From NCBI GenBank assembly GCA_035506135.1, contig DATJPY010000095.1:10200-74199 (forward strand): a stretch of 64,000 nt of DNA, given 5' to 3'. Every line of letters starts with the position of its first letter. The stretch's first letter is position 1. The position numbers were made by a program, and so were the translations under genes. Below the pieces are notes generated by a model. That model did not search any database. It worked only from the letters and a program-made list of their open reading frames with translations, and had not been told where the DNA came from. Positions 27,001 to 34,471 of the stretch are shown piece by piece. The DNA is from DATJPY01 sp035506135. GTDB lineage: Bacteria > Myxococcota_A > UBA9160 > PR03.

Positions 27001-28598
27001 TCGACGGCTGCCCGCAGGCCGTCGAGCCGTACCTGCAGGGAAGCCTCGAGCTGGCGGCGCAGGCGCTCGAGGAGGCCGGCATCGCCGTCGCCGCGGCGCG
27101 CGTGCGCGGCGAGCACTATGCGGCGCTGGGCGAGATGGAGAAGGCGGCGAGCTGCTTCCAGAAGGCCGGGCGCTTCGACGAGGCGGCCTCCCTGCTCTCC
27201 ACGACCGTCGACTCCGGCAGCGCCGCCGCGCTCTTCGAGAAGGCCGGCAGCTACGAGAAGGCCGCCGCGGCCTACCGCGAGAGCGGCGACCCCGTGAAGG
27301 CGGCGACCTGCTTCGAGGCCGCCTATCAGTACGAGGACGCCGTCGAGTGCTACCGCGAGGCGGGCAACCTCGAGAAGGTCTGCGAGCTGCTCGAGAAGCT
27401 CGCCAACCCGTTCGAGGCCGCGCGCGCTGCCGTCGAGCTGGGCGACGTGGATCGCGCGATTCGCAACCTGCAGACCATCGACCTGCGCGACACCACGTAT
27501 GGCGCCGCCTGCCGCATGCTCGGTGAGATCTTCGCGGAGCGCGGCGAGTTCGAGCTCGCGGTCCAGAAGTTCGACGAGGCGATCACGGTCGCCGGTGGAG
27601 ACGCCGCGCCGCTCGACCTGCACGACGAGTACGCGCGCGCTCTCGAGCGGGCAGGCCGCACCGAGGAGGCGATCGCGGCCTGCGAGGCGATCCGCGCCCG
27701 CGACTTCCACTATCCCGACGTGACGGCGCGCATCGAGGCGCTGCGCCAGCGCCTCGGTGCCGCACGTACCCAGGTCGCGTCGACCCGGTCGGGCGAGGGC
27801 CGCTACGAGCTGCTGCAGGAGATCGGGCGCGGCGGCATGGGCGTCGTATTCAAGGCGCGCGACCGCAAGCTCGGTCGCATCGTGGCGCTGAAGCGCCTGC
27901 CCGAGAACCTGCGCAACCATCCGACGGCCGTGCGCCTGTTCCTGCGCGAGGCGCGCGCGGCGGCCGCGCTCAATCACCGCAACATCGTGACGGTCTACGA
28001 TGCCGACCAGGAAGGCGACGCCTACTTCATCACCATGGAGTACCTGGAGGGCCTGCCGCTGCACGAGGTGCTGGCGCGGCGCGGGCGGCTCTCGGCGCGG
28101 GACGTGTCGCGCTTGGGCGTGCAGATCGCGGCCGGGCTCGAGTACGCCCACTCGCAGGGCATCGTGCACCGCGACATCAAGACGTCGAACCTCTTCTTCA
28201 CCAAGGACCGCGTGCTGAAGATCATGGACTTCGGCCTCGCCAAGATGATGGAGGAGGTTCGGCGCTCGGCGACGGTGGTCGGGGGAACGCCCTACTACAT
28301 GGCGCCCGAGCAGGCCGCCGGGGAGGACGTCGACCCGCGGGCCGACCTGTACGCCTTCGGCGTGACGCTCTACGAGCTGCTCGCCGGTGCCGTCCCCTTC
28401 CTCGAGGGGGACGTCACGTATCACCATCGGCACACCGCCCCGCCGGAGCTGCGCCAGAAGGCTCCGGACGTGCCGCAGGAGCTGTCCGACCTCGTGATGA
28501 AGCTCCTGGCGAAGCGCCCCGAGGAACGCTTCGCGACGGCCGCCGAGGTGGGTGCCCGCCTGCAGCAGATCGCGAAGCATCTCGCCGGCAGCGGCTGA
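24054..28598 (+). CDS. giant TPR protein with membrane segment and C-terminal Ser/Thr kinase
   Basis: 1514 residues. N-terminal hydrophobic helix (about 14-36) acts as signal or anchor. Residues about 40-765 form a TPR-rich region, then one strongly hydrophobic helix at 769-786 (AIYSLLLVLGALPIV). Next come a beta-rich segment and more TPR units with repeated EKAG(R/S)(F/Y)(D/E)(E/K)AA motifs (about 1000-1150). A complete Hanks-type kinase runs from 1250: GRGGMG loop, K1280, H1372-R-D1374, D1392-F-G and APEQ. If both hydrophobic helices span the membrane, the first TPR block is periplasmic and the kinase cytoplasmic, opposite in order to PknB-type receptors. The GTG start at 24054 has no strong Shine-Dalgarno. 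Confidence 0.88.
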   Translation: MRWSLQRSTGTARAALPLVLRILALAVAAGLVPVRAGAGPVLVLPPRAEPRLETLALGATAWVRGRLADAGLRSDEGTAAQDSMPTSRPALLPDAQALRALGLQAGAERAWAVELQAQAGRGAVRILLVDLKTGALAAGGRGDAPLAELGKAVADAADALLVQAGLPGQTVSVPALVDIERYGQAEQDLALGHLASAWGAVASKLDPTSAALRERIQRLGQLERTPLGERARLVVAQGESERARVWVRTQLSTTQDPALVLAAAAAAEERGDFARALPLYERARDLDPKHDADAELGRARSLGQLGRLEEAIALLTAPAAAQLDAADLDALAEQPGIAEAASAKIHVRAAESASARFDADRAQKNWTRAAQLDPSLEPRAQREIALLEADLGQLDQAQPAAERAVELGSADAPVWQLLGRARKQAGDAAGAKVAFEKARAMAPSDAGPLVSLGQLAIDAGDTQGGSDDLHRALELAPGENTARISLAKLLEAGGKVDEALALLEAAPGKAPDVLREAASLRVQRGDREQAKRMLEQAIEMQPEDGTLQEALAQVQEQGGDAAGAEAARNNARRLAGNGAGGGARRGGASEEGKEGGEARAASAESLADLAATFPTELAGRDAPIQVVALLAASAVAPTDPVVRWLAPQRIDPEGVTQELQKALAAHYEVVPPMEIPRDLDRSEQTALRGFGGSEQTVARLNEALGTDAIFVARLSLPDGEDARSNPGALRVEMRMLVGNTDPNVRRFRNEALLPGGQGHFVGWNPSALAIYSLLLVLGALPIVRGWGQVTVGIQYSTLNKGFFSIKLSRRPERAGSGKQEGRSRDGRFLRRLKLMSRFQRSLVGRETVFRWIPARRYHVAVHGLLQDPTSDDVVGNYFAEEAVAVRRGRNVRIDFDFRPKECPLEVCVFQGNEPVPQALVALRGQRDSMRYARSGRTLYYLGRGRHRVLVGVDGRVLEREIEIEGFSQRSLSIDVQDDGAMLFDGCPQAVEPYLQGSLELAAQALEEAGIAVAAARVRGEHYAALGEMEKAASCFQKAGRFDEAASLLSTTVDSGSAAALFEKAGSYEKAAAAYRESGDPVKAATCFEAAYQYEDAVECYREAGNLEKVCELLEKLANPFEAARAAVELGDVDRAIRNLQTIDLRDTTYGAACRMLGEIFAERGEFELAVQKFDEAITVAGGDAAPLDLHDEYARALERAGRTEEAIAACEAIRARDFHYPDVTARIEALRQRLGAARTQVASTRSGEGRYELLQEIGRGGMGVVFKARDRKLGRIVALKRLPENLRNHPTAVRLFLREARAAAALNHRNIVTVYDADQEGDAYFITMEYLEGLPLHEVLARRGRLSARDVSRLGVQIAAGLEYAHSQGIVHRDIKTSNLFFTKDRVLKIMDFGLAKMMEEVRRSATVVGGTPYYMAPEQAAGEDVDPRADLYAFGVTLYELLAGAVPFLEGDVTYHHRHTAPPELRQKAPDVPQELSDLVMKLLAKRPEERFATAAEVGARLQQIAKHLAGSG

Positions 28599-28631
28599 TC
28601 TTCGCGCGCATCCGCCGGCTGCGCTGAAGAG

Positions 28632-28646
28632 GCGCCGTCCCGGCGC
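28632..28646 (+). other. GC-rich stem-loop after the kinase gene
   Basis: GCGCCG/CGGCGC with a TCC loop, 34 bases after the stop. No T-run follows, so it could help Rho-dependent ending or mRNA stability rather than act as an intrinsic terminator. Part of the 276-base gap 28599-28874, the longest non-coding stretch in the window. Confidence 0.3.
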
Positions 28647-28800
28647 GTCCAATGTCGACACCGCGTTCGCTCGGTACGCAAGTCTCGCGGTGGAAGTGCC
28701 GATGACGCTGCTGTAGGCTCTTGGTCCGCACCGCCGCGTGCGGCCCCCCAGTCCCGGTGGCCCGTGCCAGGCCGCGGCCCTGGCTCCTGAAAGCTGCTGT

Positions 28801-28848
28801 CGATCGGTCCCGGCGATCGGTTCCTGACTTCCGGCGATCGGTTCCTGA
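28801..28848 (+). repeat. direct repeats upstream of sucA (candidate regulator sites)
   Basis: CGGCGATCGGTTCCTGA occurs twice without mismatch, at 28811-28827 and 28832-28848, a spacing of 21 bases or two helical turns. A shorter third copy (CGATCGGTCC) begins at 28801. Each copy holds the palindrome CGATCG. The block ends 26 bases before the sucA start, suitable for binding of a regulator to one DNA face. Function is inference. Confidence 0.6.
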
Positions 28849-28874
28849 GGCTGGGTTAAGGAGTTGGCTCCAAG

Positions 28875-31661
28875 ATGGGCCCCGACATGGATTCGGATCC
28901 GATGGAGCGGCCACAGGCTCGGTCGCTCCCCGCGCCGTCCGCCGACGGCGATCCGCTCGCGAGCTTCGGTGTCAACGCGGCCTTCGTCGAAGAGATCCGA
29001 CAGCGATACGAGATCGATCCGACCTCGGTCGACGCCGCGTGGGCTTCGCTGTTCAGCGCGGAGCGCTCGCTCGGCGACGAGCGGCTCGACCGGCGCACCG
29101 CGGAGAAGTACGCGCGCGTCCTGCGGCTCATCCACGCCTTCCGCGCGCGCGGCCACCGCATCGCCGACATCGATCCGCTCGGCGGCCGCGCCAGCTCCTA
29201 CTTCCCCGAGCTCGATCCGGCCCATTACGGGCTCGGCACCGACGATCTCGACCGTCCGTTCCTCGCCGGCGACCTGCCCGGCGGACCGGTGCAGACGCTG
29301 CGCGAGATCCTCGACCGGCTGCGCGCGACGTACTGCGGCAAGGTCGGCGTCGAGTTCACCCACATCCAGGATCCCGGCCGCAAGGCGTGGATCCAGCGGC
29401 GCCTCGAGGAGACGCGCAACCAGACCCCGCTCGAGCGCGGGGAGCGGCTGCGCGTGCTCGAGATGCTCTCGCGCGCCGAGCTCTTCGAGCGCTTCCTCCA
29501 CACCAAGTTCGTCGGGCAGAAACGCTTCTCGCTCGAGGGCGCCGAGTCGCTGATCCCGCTGCTCGACACGATCGTCGAGGAGGGGCCGGCGCGCGACGTG
29601 CGCGAGTTCGTGATCGGGATGGCGCATCGCGGGCGCCTGAACGTGCTCTCGAACCTCCTCGGCAAGTCGCTCGAGACGATCTTCGGCGAGTTCGAGGACA
29701 TCGAGAACGTCGAGGCCCCGTTCGGCTCGGGCGACGTCAAGTACCACAAGGGCTTCTCGAGCGACCGGCGCACGCGCTCCGGCCAGCGCGTCCACCTGTC
29801 GCTGACGGGCAATCCGTCGCATCTCGAGGCGGTGGATCCCGTCGTCGAAGGGCGCACGCGCGCCAAGCAGATGAGCGTCGGCGACGTGCGCGGGCGCAGC
29901 GTGGTGCCGCTGCTGATCCACGGCGACGCGGCCTTCGCCGGCCAGGGCATGGTCGCCGAGACGCTGAACCTGGCGCGCCTCGCCGGCTACTCGACGGGCG
30001 GCTCGATCCATGTCGTCGTCGACAACCAGATCGGCTTCACGACGACGCCCGCCGAGGCGCGCTCGACGCTCTACTGCACCGACGTCGCCAAGATGATCCA
30101 GGTGCCGATCTTCCACGTGAACGGCGATGATCCCGACGCCGTGGTGCACGTGGCCGGGCTCGCGATCGAGTACCGCCAGCGCTTCGGCGAGGACGTGGTG
30201 GTCGACCTGGTCTGCTATCGGCGCCACGGCCACAACGAGGGCGACGAGCCGAGCTTCACGCAGCCGCTTCTCTACGAGAAGATCCGCGCGCTGCCGGGCG
30301 TGCGGAAGGTCTATGCCGAGAAGCTGGTGGCCGCCGGCGTGCTCGATCTCGCCGAGGCCGAGCGCATGGAGGCCGAGCTCGGCGAGCAGCTCCAGCACGC
30401 GCTCGCGAACGTGAAGACCAAGCCGCCCGGCCCCGACGAGCCCTACGAGCCGAGCGGGCCGTGGACCGGCTTCTCGCGCGTGGCGCTCCGGGAGCAGCCC
30501 GACACGAGCGTGGCGATCGACCGCTTGCAGCAGATCGCCGAGCGCATCGCCTCGCTGCCGCCCGGCTTCGAGGTGCACCGCAAGCTGGTGCCGTTCATGG
30601 AGCGCCGCAGCAAGGCGATCGCGGAGGGCAGCGGCATCGACTGGGCCTTCGCCGAGGCCCTGGCGTTCGGCTCGCTCCTGCTCGAGGGCTACAACGTCCG
30701 CCTCTCGGGCCAGGACACCTCGCGCGGCACCTTCAGCCAGCGCCACGCAGTGCTCGTCGACCAGCAGAGCGGCACCGAGTACGCGCCGCTCGCGCACCTG
30801 TCGAGCAACCAGGGGCGCTTCGAGGTCTACGACAGCCTGCTGTCGGAGGCCGCGGTGCTCGGCTTCGAGTACGGCTACACGCTCGCGGACCCGATGACGC
30901 TCACGCTGTGGGAGGCCCAGTTCGGCGACTTCGCGAACGGGGCGCAGGTGATCATCGACCAGTTCGTGTCGTCTGCGTCGGTGAAGTGGGGACGCCTGAG
31001 CGGGCTCGTGATGCTGCTGCCGCACGGCTACGAGGGGCAGGGCCCCGAGCACTCGAGCGCGCGGATCGAGCGCTTCCTCCAGCTCTGCGCGGAGGACAAC
31101 CTGCAGATCGTGAACTGCACCACGCCGGCGCAGTACTTCCACGTGCTGCGCCGCCAGATGCGCCGGAACTTCCGCTCGCCGCTGGTCGTCTTCACGCCGA
31201 AGAGCCTGCTGCGCGCGCCGCGCGCGGCGTCGCTCCCGGCGGAGCTCACCGGCGGGCGCTTCCAGCCGCTGATCGAGGACGCGGCGGCCCTGCGCGAAGC
31301 CGATCGCGTGCGCCGCGTGCTGCTCTGCTCGGGCAAGGTCTACTACGACCTGCTCGAGGAGCGCGAGCGCCGCGCCGACACCGCGATCATCCGTCTGGAG
31401 CAGCTCTATCCCTGGGACGACGGCGCGATCGCCGCGGCGCTGGCGCGCTTCGATCGCGCCGAGCGCGTGCTCTGGGTGCAGGAGGAGCCGGCCAACATGG
31501 GTCCGTGGCTCTTCGTGCGCGACCCGCTCGAGGCGGCGCTGCGCCCCGGGCTCGTGCTCGGCTATGCGGGCCGGCCGAGCGCCGCCGCACCGGCCGGCGG
31601 CTCGCTGCGGGTGCACCGCCGCCAGCAGGCGGCGCTGGTCGCGAAGGCGTTCGCCGACTGA
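28875..31661 (+). CDS. sucA: 2-oxoglutarate dehydrogenase E1 component
   Basis: Thiamine-diphosphate decarboxylase of the OGDH complex in the TCA cycle. 928 residues, typical length. Short N-terminal E2-docking region (NAAFVEEIRQRYEIDPTSVD), EFVIGMAHRGRLNVL, ThDP motif HGDAAFAGQG through VVDNQIGFTT, then SGQDTSRGTFSQRHAVL and LLPHGYEGQGPEHSSARIERF in the pyrimidine-binding half. AAGGAG sits 13 bases before the ATG; a second ATG four codons on is possible. No sucB or lpd gene follows, unlike the usual operon, so the E2 and E3 genes are elsewhere. Confidence 0.95.
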   Translation: MGPDMDSDPMERPQARSLPAPSADGDPLASFGVNAAFVEEIRQRYEIDPTSVDAAWASLFSAERSLGDERLDRRTAEKYARVLRLIHAFRARGHRIADIDPLGGRASSYFPELDPAHYGLGTDDLDRPFLAGDLPGGPVQTLREILDRLRATYCGKVGVEFTHIQDPGRKAWIQRRLEETRNQTPLERGERLRVLEMLSRAELFERFLHTKFVGQKRFSLEGAESLIPLLDTIVEEGPARDVREFVIGMAHRGRLNVLSNLLGKSLETIFGEFEDIENVEAPFGSGDVKYHKGFSSDRRTRSGQRVHLSLTGNPSHLEAVDPVVEGRTRAKQMSVGDVRGRSVVPLLIHGDAAFAGQGMVAETLNLARLAGYSTGGSIHVVVDNQIGFTTTPAEARSTLYCTDVAKMIQVPIFHVNGDDPDAVVHVAGLAIEYRQRFGEDVVVDLVCYRRHGHNEGDEPSFTQPLLYEKIRALPGVRKVYAEKLVAAGVLDLAEAERMEAELGEQLQHALANVKTKPPGPDEPYEPSGPWTGFSRVALREQPDTSVAIDRLQQIAERIASLPPGFEVHRKLVPFMERRSKAIAEGSGIDWAFAEALAFGSLLLEGYNVRLSGQDTSRGTFSQRHAVLVDQQSGTEYAPLAHLSSNQGRFEVYDSLLSEAAVLGFEYGYTLADPMTLTLWEAQFGDFANGAQVIIDQFVSSASVKWGRLSGLVMLLPHGYEGQGPEHSSARIERFLQLCAEDNLQIVNCTTPAQYFHVLRRQMRRNFRSPLVVFTPKSLLRAPRAASLPAELTGGRFQPLIEDAAALREADRVRRVLLCSGKVYYDLLEERERRADTAIIRLEQLYPWDDGAIAAALARFDRAERVLWVQEEPANMGPWLFVRDPLEAALRPGLVLGYAGRPSAAAPAGGSLRVHRRQQAALVAKAFAD

Positions 31662-31687
31662 CTTGCGGCAGAAGACCCGCGTAGGCG

Positions 31688-33142
31688 ATGCTCCGAGCGG
31701 CGATCGGAAGGATCGCGCCGGATCCGATGTCGATCTACCAGCGCCTGTCCGCCCAGGACCGCAGCTTCCTCGACCTCGAAGGCGACGAGACGCACATGCA
31801 CGTCGCCGGTGCCTTCCTGTTCGAGAAGGGCGGCCTCTCGACGCCCGCCGGCGGCGTCGACATCGACCGCATCCGCGACTACGTCGCGTCGCGCCTGCAC
31901 CGCATCCCGCGCTACCGGCAGCGCGTCGCGTGGATCCCGCTCGAGAACCATCCCGTCTGGGTCGACGACGACCGCTTCAACATCCACTACCACGTGCGCC
32001 ACACGGCGCTGCCCGCGCCCGGCGACGACCGCCAGCTCAAGCGCTTCTGCGGCCGCGTCCTCTCCCAGCAGCTCGACCGCGGCAAGCCGCTGTGGGAGAT
32101 CTGGGTGGTCGAGGGCCTCGAGCACGACCGCTTCGCGCTGGTGACCAAGACGCATCACTGCATGGTCGACGGCCTCTCCGGGGTCGACCTGCTCGCCGTG
32201 CTGCTCTCGCCGACGCCGGAGAAGGAGTACGACCCGGCGGCCCGCTGGTACCCGAATCCGGCCCCGGGCGCGGGCGAGCTGCTGCGCGACGCGCTGCTGC
32301 GGCGCCTGGGAATGCCGCTCGCGACGGCGCGCGCGGCGCTGCACGCGCTGCGCGACCCCACCGCGGCGCTGGCGCAGGCGCGCGACCTGCTCGGCGGCCT
32401 CGGTCAGTCGATCGCGTCGGGGCTCGTCCCCGCCGCCGACACGCCGCTCAACCGGCCGATCGGTCCGCACCGCCGCTTCGACTGGGTCGCCTTCGACATC
32501 GACGAGGTGAAGCGCACCAAGCAGCGCCTCGGCGGCACGGTGAACGACGTGGTGCTGGCGACGGTGAGTGGCGCCGTGAGCCGCTTCCTCGCGCAGCGCG
32601 GCATCCCGCGCTCGCGCCAGCGCGAGCTCGACTTCCGCGCCTTCTGCCCGGTGAGCGTGCGCGCCGACCACGAGCGGGGCGCGCTCGGAAACCGCGTCTC
32701 CTCGATCATCGCGTCGCTCCCCATCGCCGAGGCCGATCCGCGCGAGCGGCTCGCCCGCGTGCGCCAGATCACGGGCGACCTGAAGCAGTCCAAGCACGCG
32801 CTCGGCGGCGAGGTGCTGAGCTCGGTCTCCGAGTGGACGGCGCCGACGCTCGCGGCCCTGGCGGCCCGCCTCGCCTTCCGCAACCGCCTCTCGAACCTGG
32901 TGGTGACCAACGTCCCGGGCCCGCAGATCCCGCTCTACCTGCTCGGCGCGCGCATGCTGGAGAGCTATCCGATGGTTCCGCTGTTCGAGCGCCAGGGCCT
33001 CGGCGTGGCGCTCTTCAGCTACGCCGGCGGTCTCTACTGGGGCTTCAACGCCGACTGGGACCAGCTCCCCGACCTCCATGACTTCGTCGTCGCCATCGAC
33101 CACTCCTTCCGCGAGCTCTGCGAGGCGGCCGCCGGCGCGTGA
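31688..33142 (+). CDS. wax ester synthase/diacylglycerol acyltransferase (WS/DGAT)
   Basis: Esterifies fatty alcohols or diacylglycerol with acyl-CoA, forming wax esters or triacylglycerol for storage. 484 residues. The HHxxxDG active-site motif is H156-H157-C-M-V-D161-G; a LSAQDRSFLDLEG opening, NDVVLATVSGAVSRFL and NVPGPQIPLYLLGARM match the family. ATG at 31688 is used; MSIYQRLSAQD from the ATG at 31727 is an alternative and is closer to family starts. It lies between sucA and the glycogen genes, putting neutral-lipid and carbohydrate storage side by side. Confidence 0.9.
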   Translation: MLRAAIGRIAPDPMSIYQRLSAQDRSFLDLEGDETHMHVAGAFLFEKGGLSTPAGGVDIDRIRDYVASRLHRIPRYRQRVAWIPLENHPVWVDDDRFNIHYHVRHTALPAPGDDRQLKRFCGRVLSQQLDRGKPLWEIWVVEGLEHDRFALVTKTHHCMVDGLSGVDLLAVLLSPTPEKEYDPAARWYPNPAPGAGELLRDALLRRLGMPLATARAALHALRDPTAALAQARDLLGGLGQSIASGLVPAADTPLNRPIGPHRRFDWVAFDIDEVKRTKQRLGGTVNDVVLATVSGAVSRFLAQRGIPRSRQRELDFRAFCPVSVRADHERGALGNRVSSIIASLPIAEADPRERLARVRQITGDLKQSKHALGGEVLSSVSEWTAPTLAALAARLAFRNRLSNLVVTNVPGPQIPLYLLGARMLESYPMVPLFERQGLGVALFSYAGGLYWGFNADWDQLPDLHDFVVAIDHSFRELCEAAAGA

Positions 33143-33217
33143 GGTGCCGCCCCTCCGCCGGAGCGGCACCCTGGTGCGCGGCGGTCGGGCTCGCTAATCC
33201 CCCGTCGGAGGCCGTGC

Positions 33218-34471
33218 GTGCGCGATACCCTGGCTCTGGTGCTGGCGGGCGGAGAGGGCAGGCGCCTCTATCCGCTCACCCGCGAGCGCTCCAAGCCCGC
33301 CGTGCACTTCGGCGGGCGCTATCGACTGATCGACTTCGTGCTCTCCAATCTGGTGAACAGCGGCTTCCAGCGCATCAAGGTCCTGACCCAGTACCGCGCC
33401 ACGTCGCTGCTGCGCCACCTGGCGCGCGGCTGGACGCTCGCGTCGACGATCGTCGACGAGTTCATCGAGCCGGTGCCCGCAGCGCAGAACATCGGCCCCA
33501 CCTGGTTCCGCGGCACTGCCGATGCCATCTGGCAGAACCTCGATCTGCTGCGCGACGTCCGGCCCATCGACGTGCTCGTGTTCGGCTCGGACCACGTCTA
33601 CAAGATGGACATCGGGCTGATGCTCGAGCAGCACCGCGCGATGGGAGCGGACATCACGGTGGCGACGCTCCCGGTGCCGCGCGGCGAGGCCCACTCGTTC
33701 GGATGCGTCGAGGTCGACGGCGCCGGCTGGGTGCGCGGCTTCGCCGAGAAGCCGAACGATCCGCCGCCGATCCCCGGCGACCCCGATCACACCCTCGTGT
33801 CGATGGGAAACTACATCTTCGGGACGAGCTCGATGCTCGCCGAGCTGCGGCGCAACGCCGAGGCGGCGGGCTCGACGCACGACTTCGGCCGCGACATCCT
33901 GACCAGCGTGCACGAGCGGCTCAAGGTCGCCGCCTACGACTTCGCCTCGCAGCTCTGCCCCGGCGAGAGCGAGCACGCGCGCGGCTACTGGCGCGACGTC
34001 GGCACGCTCGACGCGTTCTTCGAGGCCAACATGGATCTCGTCTCGGTCGAGCCGCGGCTCAACCTCTACAACGACATGTGGCCGATCCGAGGCGTGCAGA
34101 GCGGGCTCGGCCCCTGCAAGTTCGTCTTCGCGGACGAGGCGCGCAAGCGGGTGGGCAGCGCCGTCGACTCGATCGTGGGCGCGGGCTCGATCGTGTCGGG
34201 CGGCACGCTGGAGCGCACCGTCGCCTTCACCAACGTGCGCGTGAACAGCTACAGCCAGGTGTCCGAGAGCATCCTGTTCCCGCAGGTCGACGTCGGTCGC
34301 GGCGCGCGGCTGCGGCGCTGCATCGTCGACAAGGGCGTGCGCATCCCCCCCGGCGAGGAGATCGGCCTGGAGCCGGAGCGCGACCGCGAGCGCTTCACGG
34401 TCAGCGAGGGCGGCGTGGTGGTGGTGACGCGCCAGGACTTCGGTCAGCGCGACGAGTTCGACGTCGAGTGA
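33218..34471 (+). CDS. glgC: glucose-1-phosphate adenylyltransferase
   Basis: Makes ADP-glucose from glucose-1-phosphate and ATP, committed step of glycogen synthesis. 417 residues. Nucleotidyltransferase N-terminal VLAGGEGRRLYPLTRERSKPAVHFGG, then FRGTADAIWQNLD, FGSDHVYKMD, GFAEKP and RDVGTLDAFFEANMDL; the C-terminal left-handed beta-helix starts around INNV-like repeats (VRVNSYSQVSESILFP). GTG at 33218 with GGAGG shortly upstream. Overlaps glgA by 4 bases. Confidence 0.95.
   Translation: MRDTLALVLAGGEGRRLYPLTRERSKPAVHFGGRYRLIDFVLSNLVNSGFQRIKVLTQYRATSLLRHLARGWTLASTIVDEFIEPVPAAQNIGPTWFRGTADAIWQNLDLLRDVRPIDVLVFGSDHVYKMDIGLMLEQHRAMGADITVATLPVPRGEAHSFGCVEVDGAGWVRGFAEKPNDPPPIPGDPDHTLVSMGNYIFGTSSMLAELRRNAEAAGSTHDFGRDILTSVHERLKVAAYDFASQLCPGESEHARGYWRDVGTLDAFFEANMDLVSVEPRLNLYNDMWPIRGVQSGLGPCKFVFADEARKRVGSAVDSIVGAGSIVSGGTLERTVAFTNVRVNSYSQVSESILFPQVDVGRGARLRRCIVDKGVRIPPGEEIGLEPERDRERFTVSEGGVVVVTRQDFGQRDEFDVE

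Noticed and set aside
28599..28874. Small protein gene in the longest gap
   Set aside because: Short frames here lack ribosome sites and family similarity; the gap is better explained by the stem-loop and direct repeats.
23526..31616. An antisense open frame of almost 2700 codons opposite the kinase and sucA genes
   Set aside because: Very high GC keeps antisense frames free of stops; the translation is low-complexity and Arg/Ala/Leu-rich. Only its last 129 codons (rhodanese) are a real gene.
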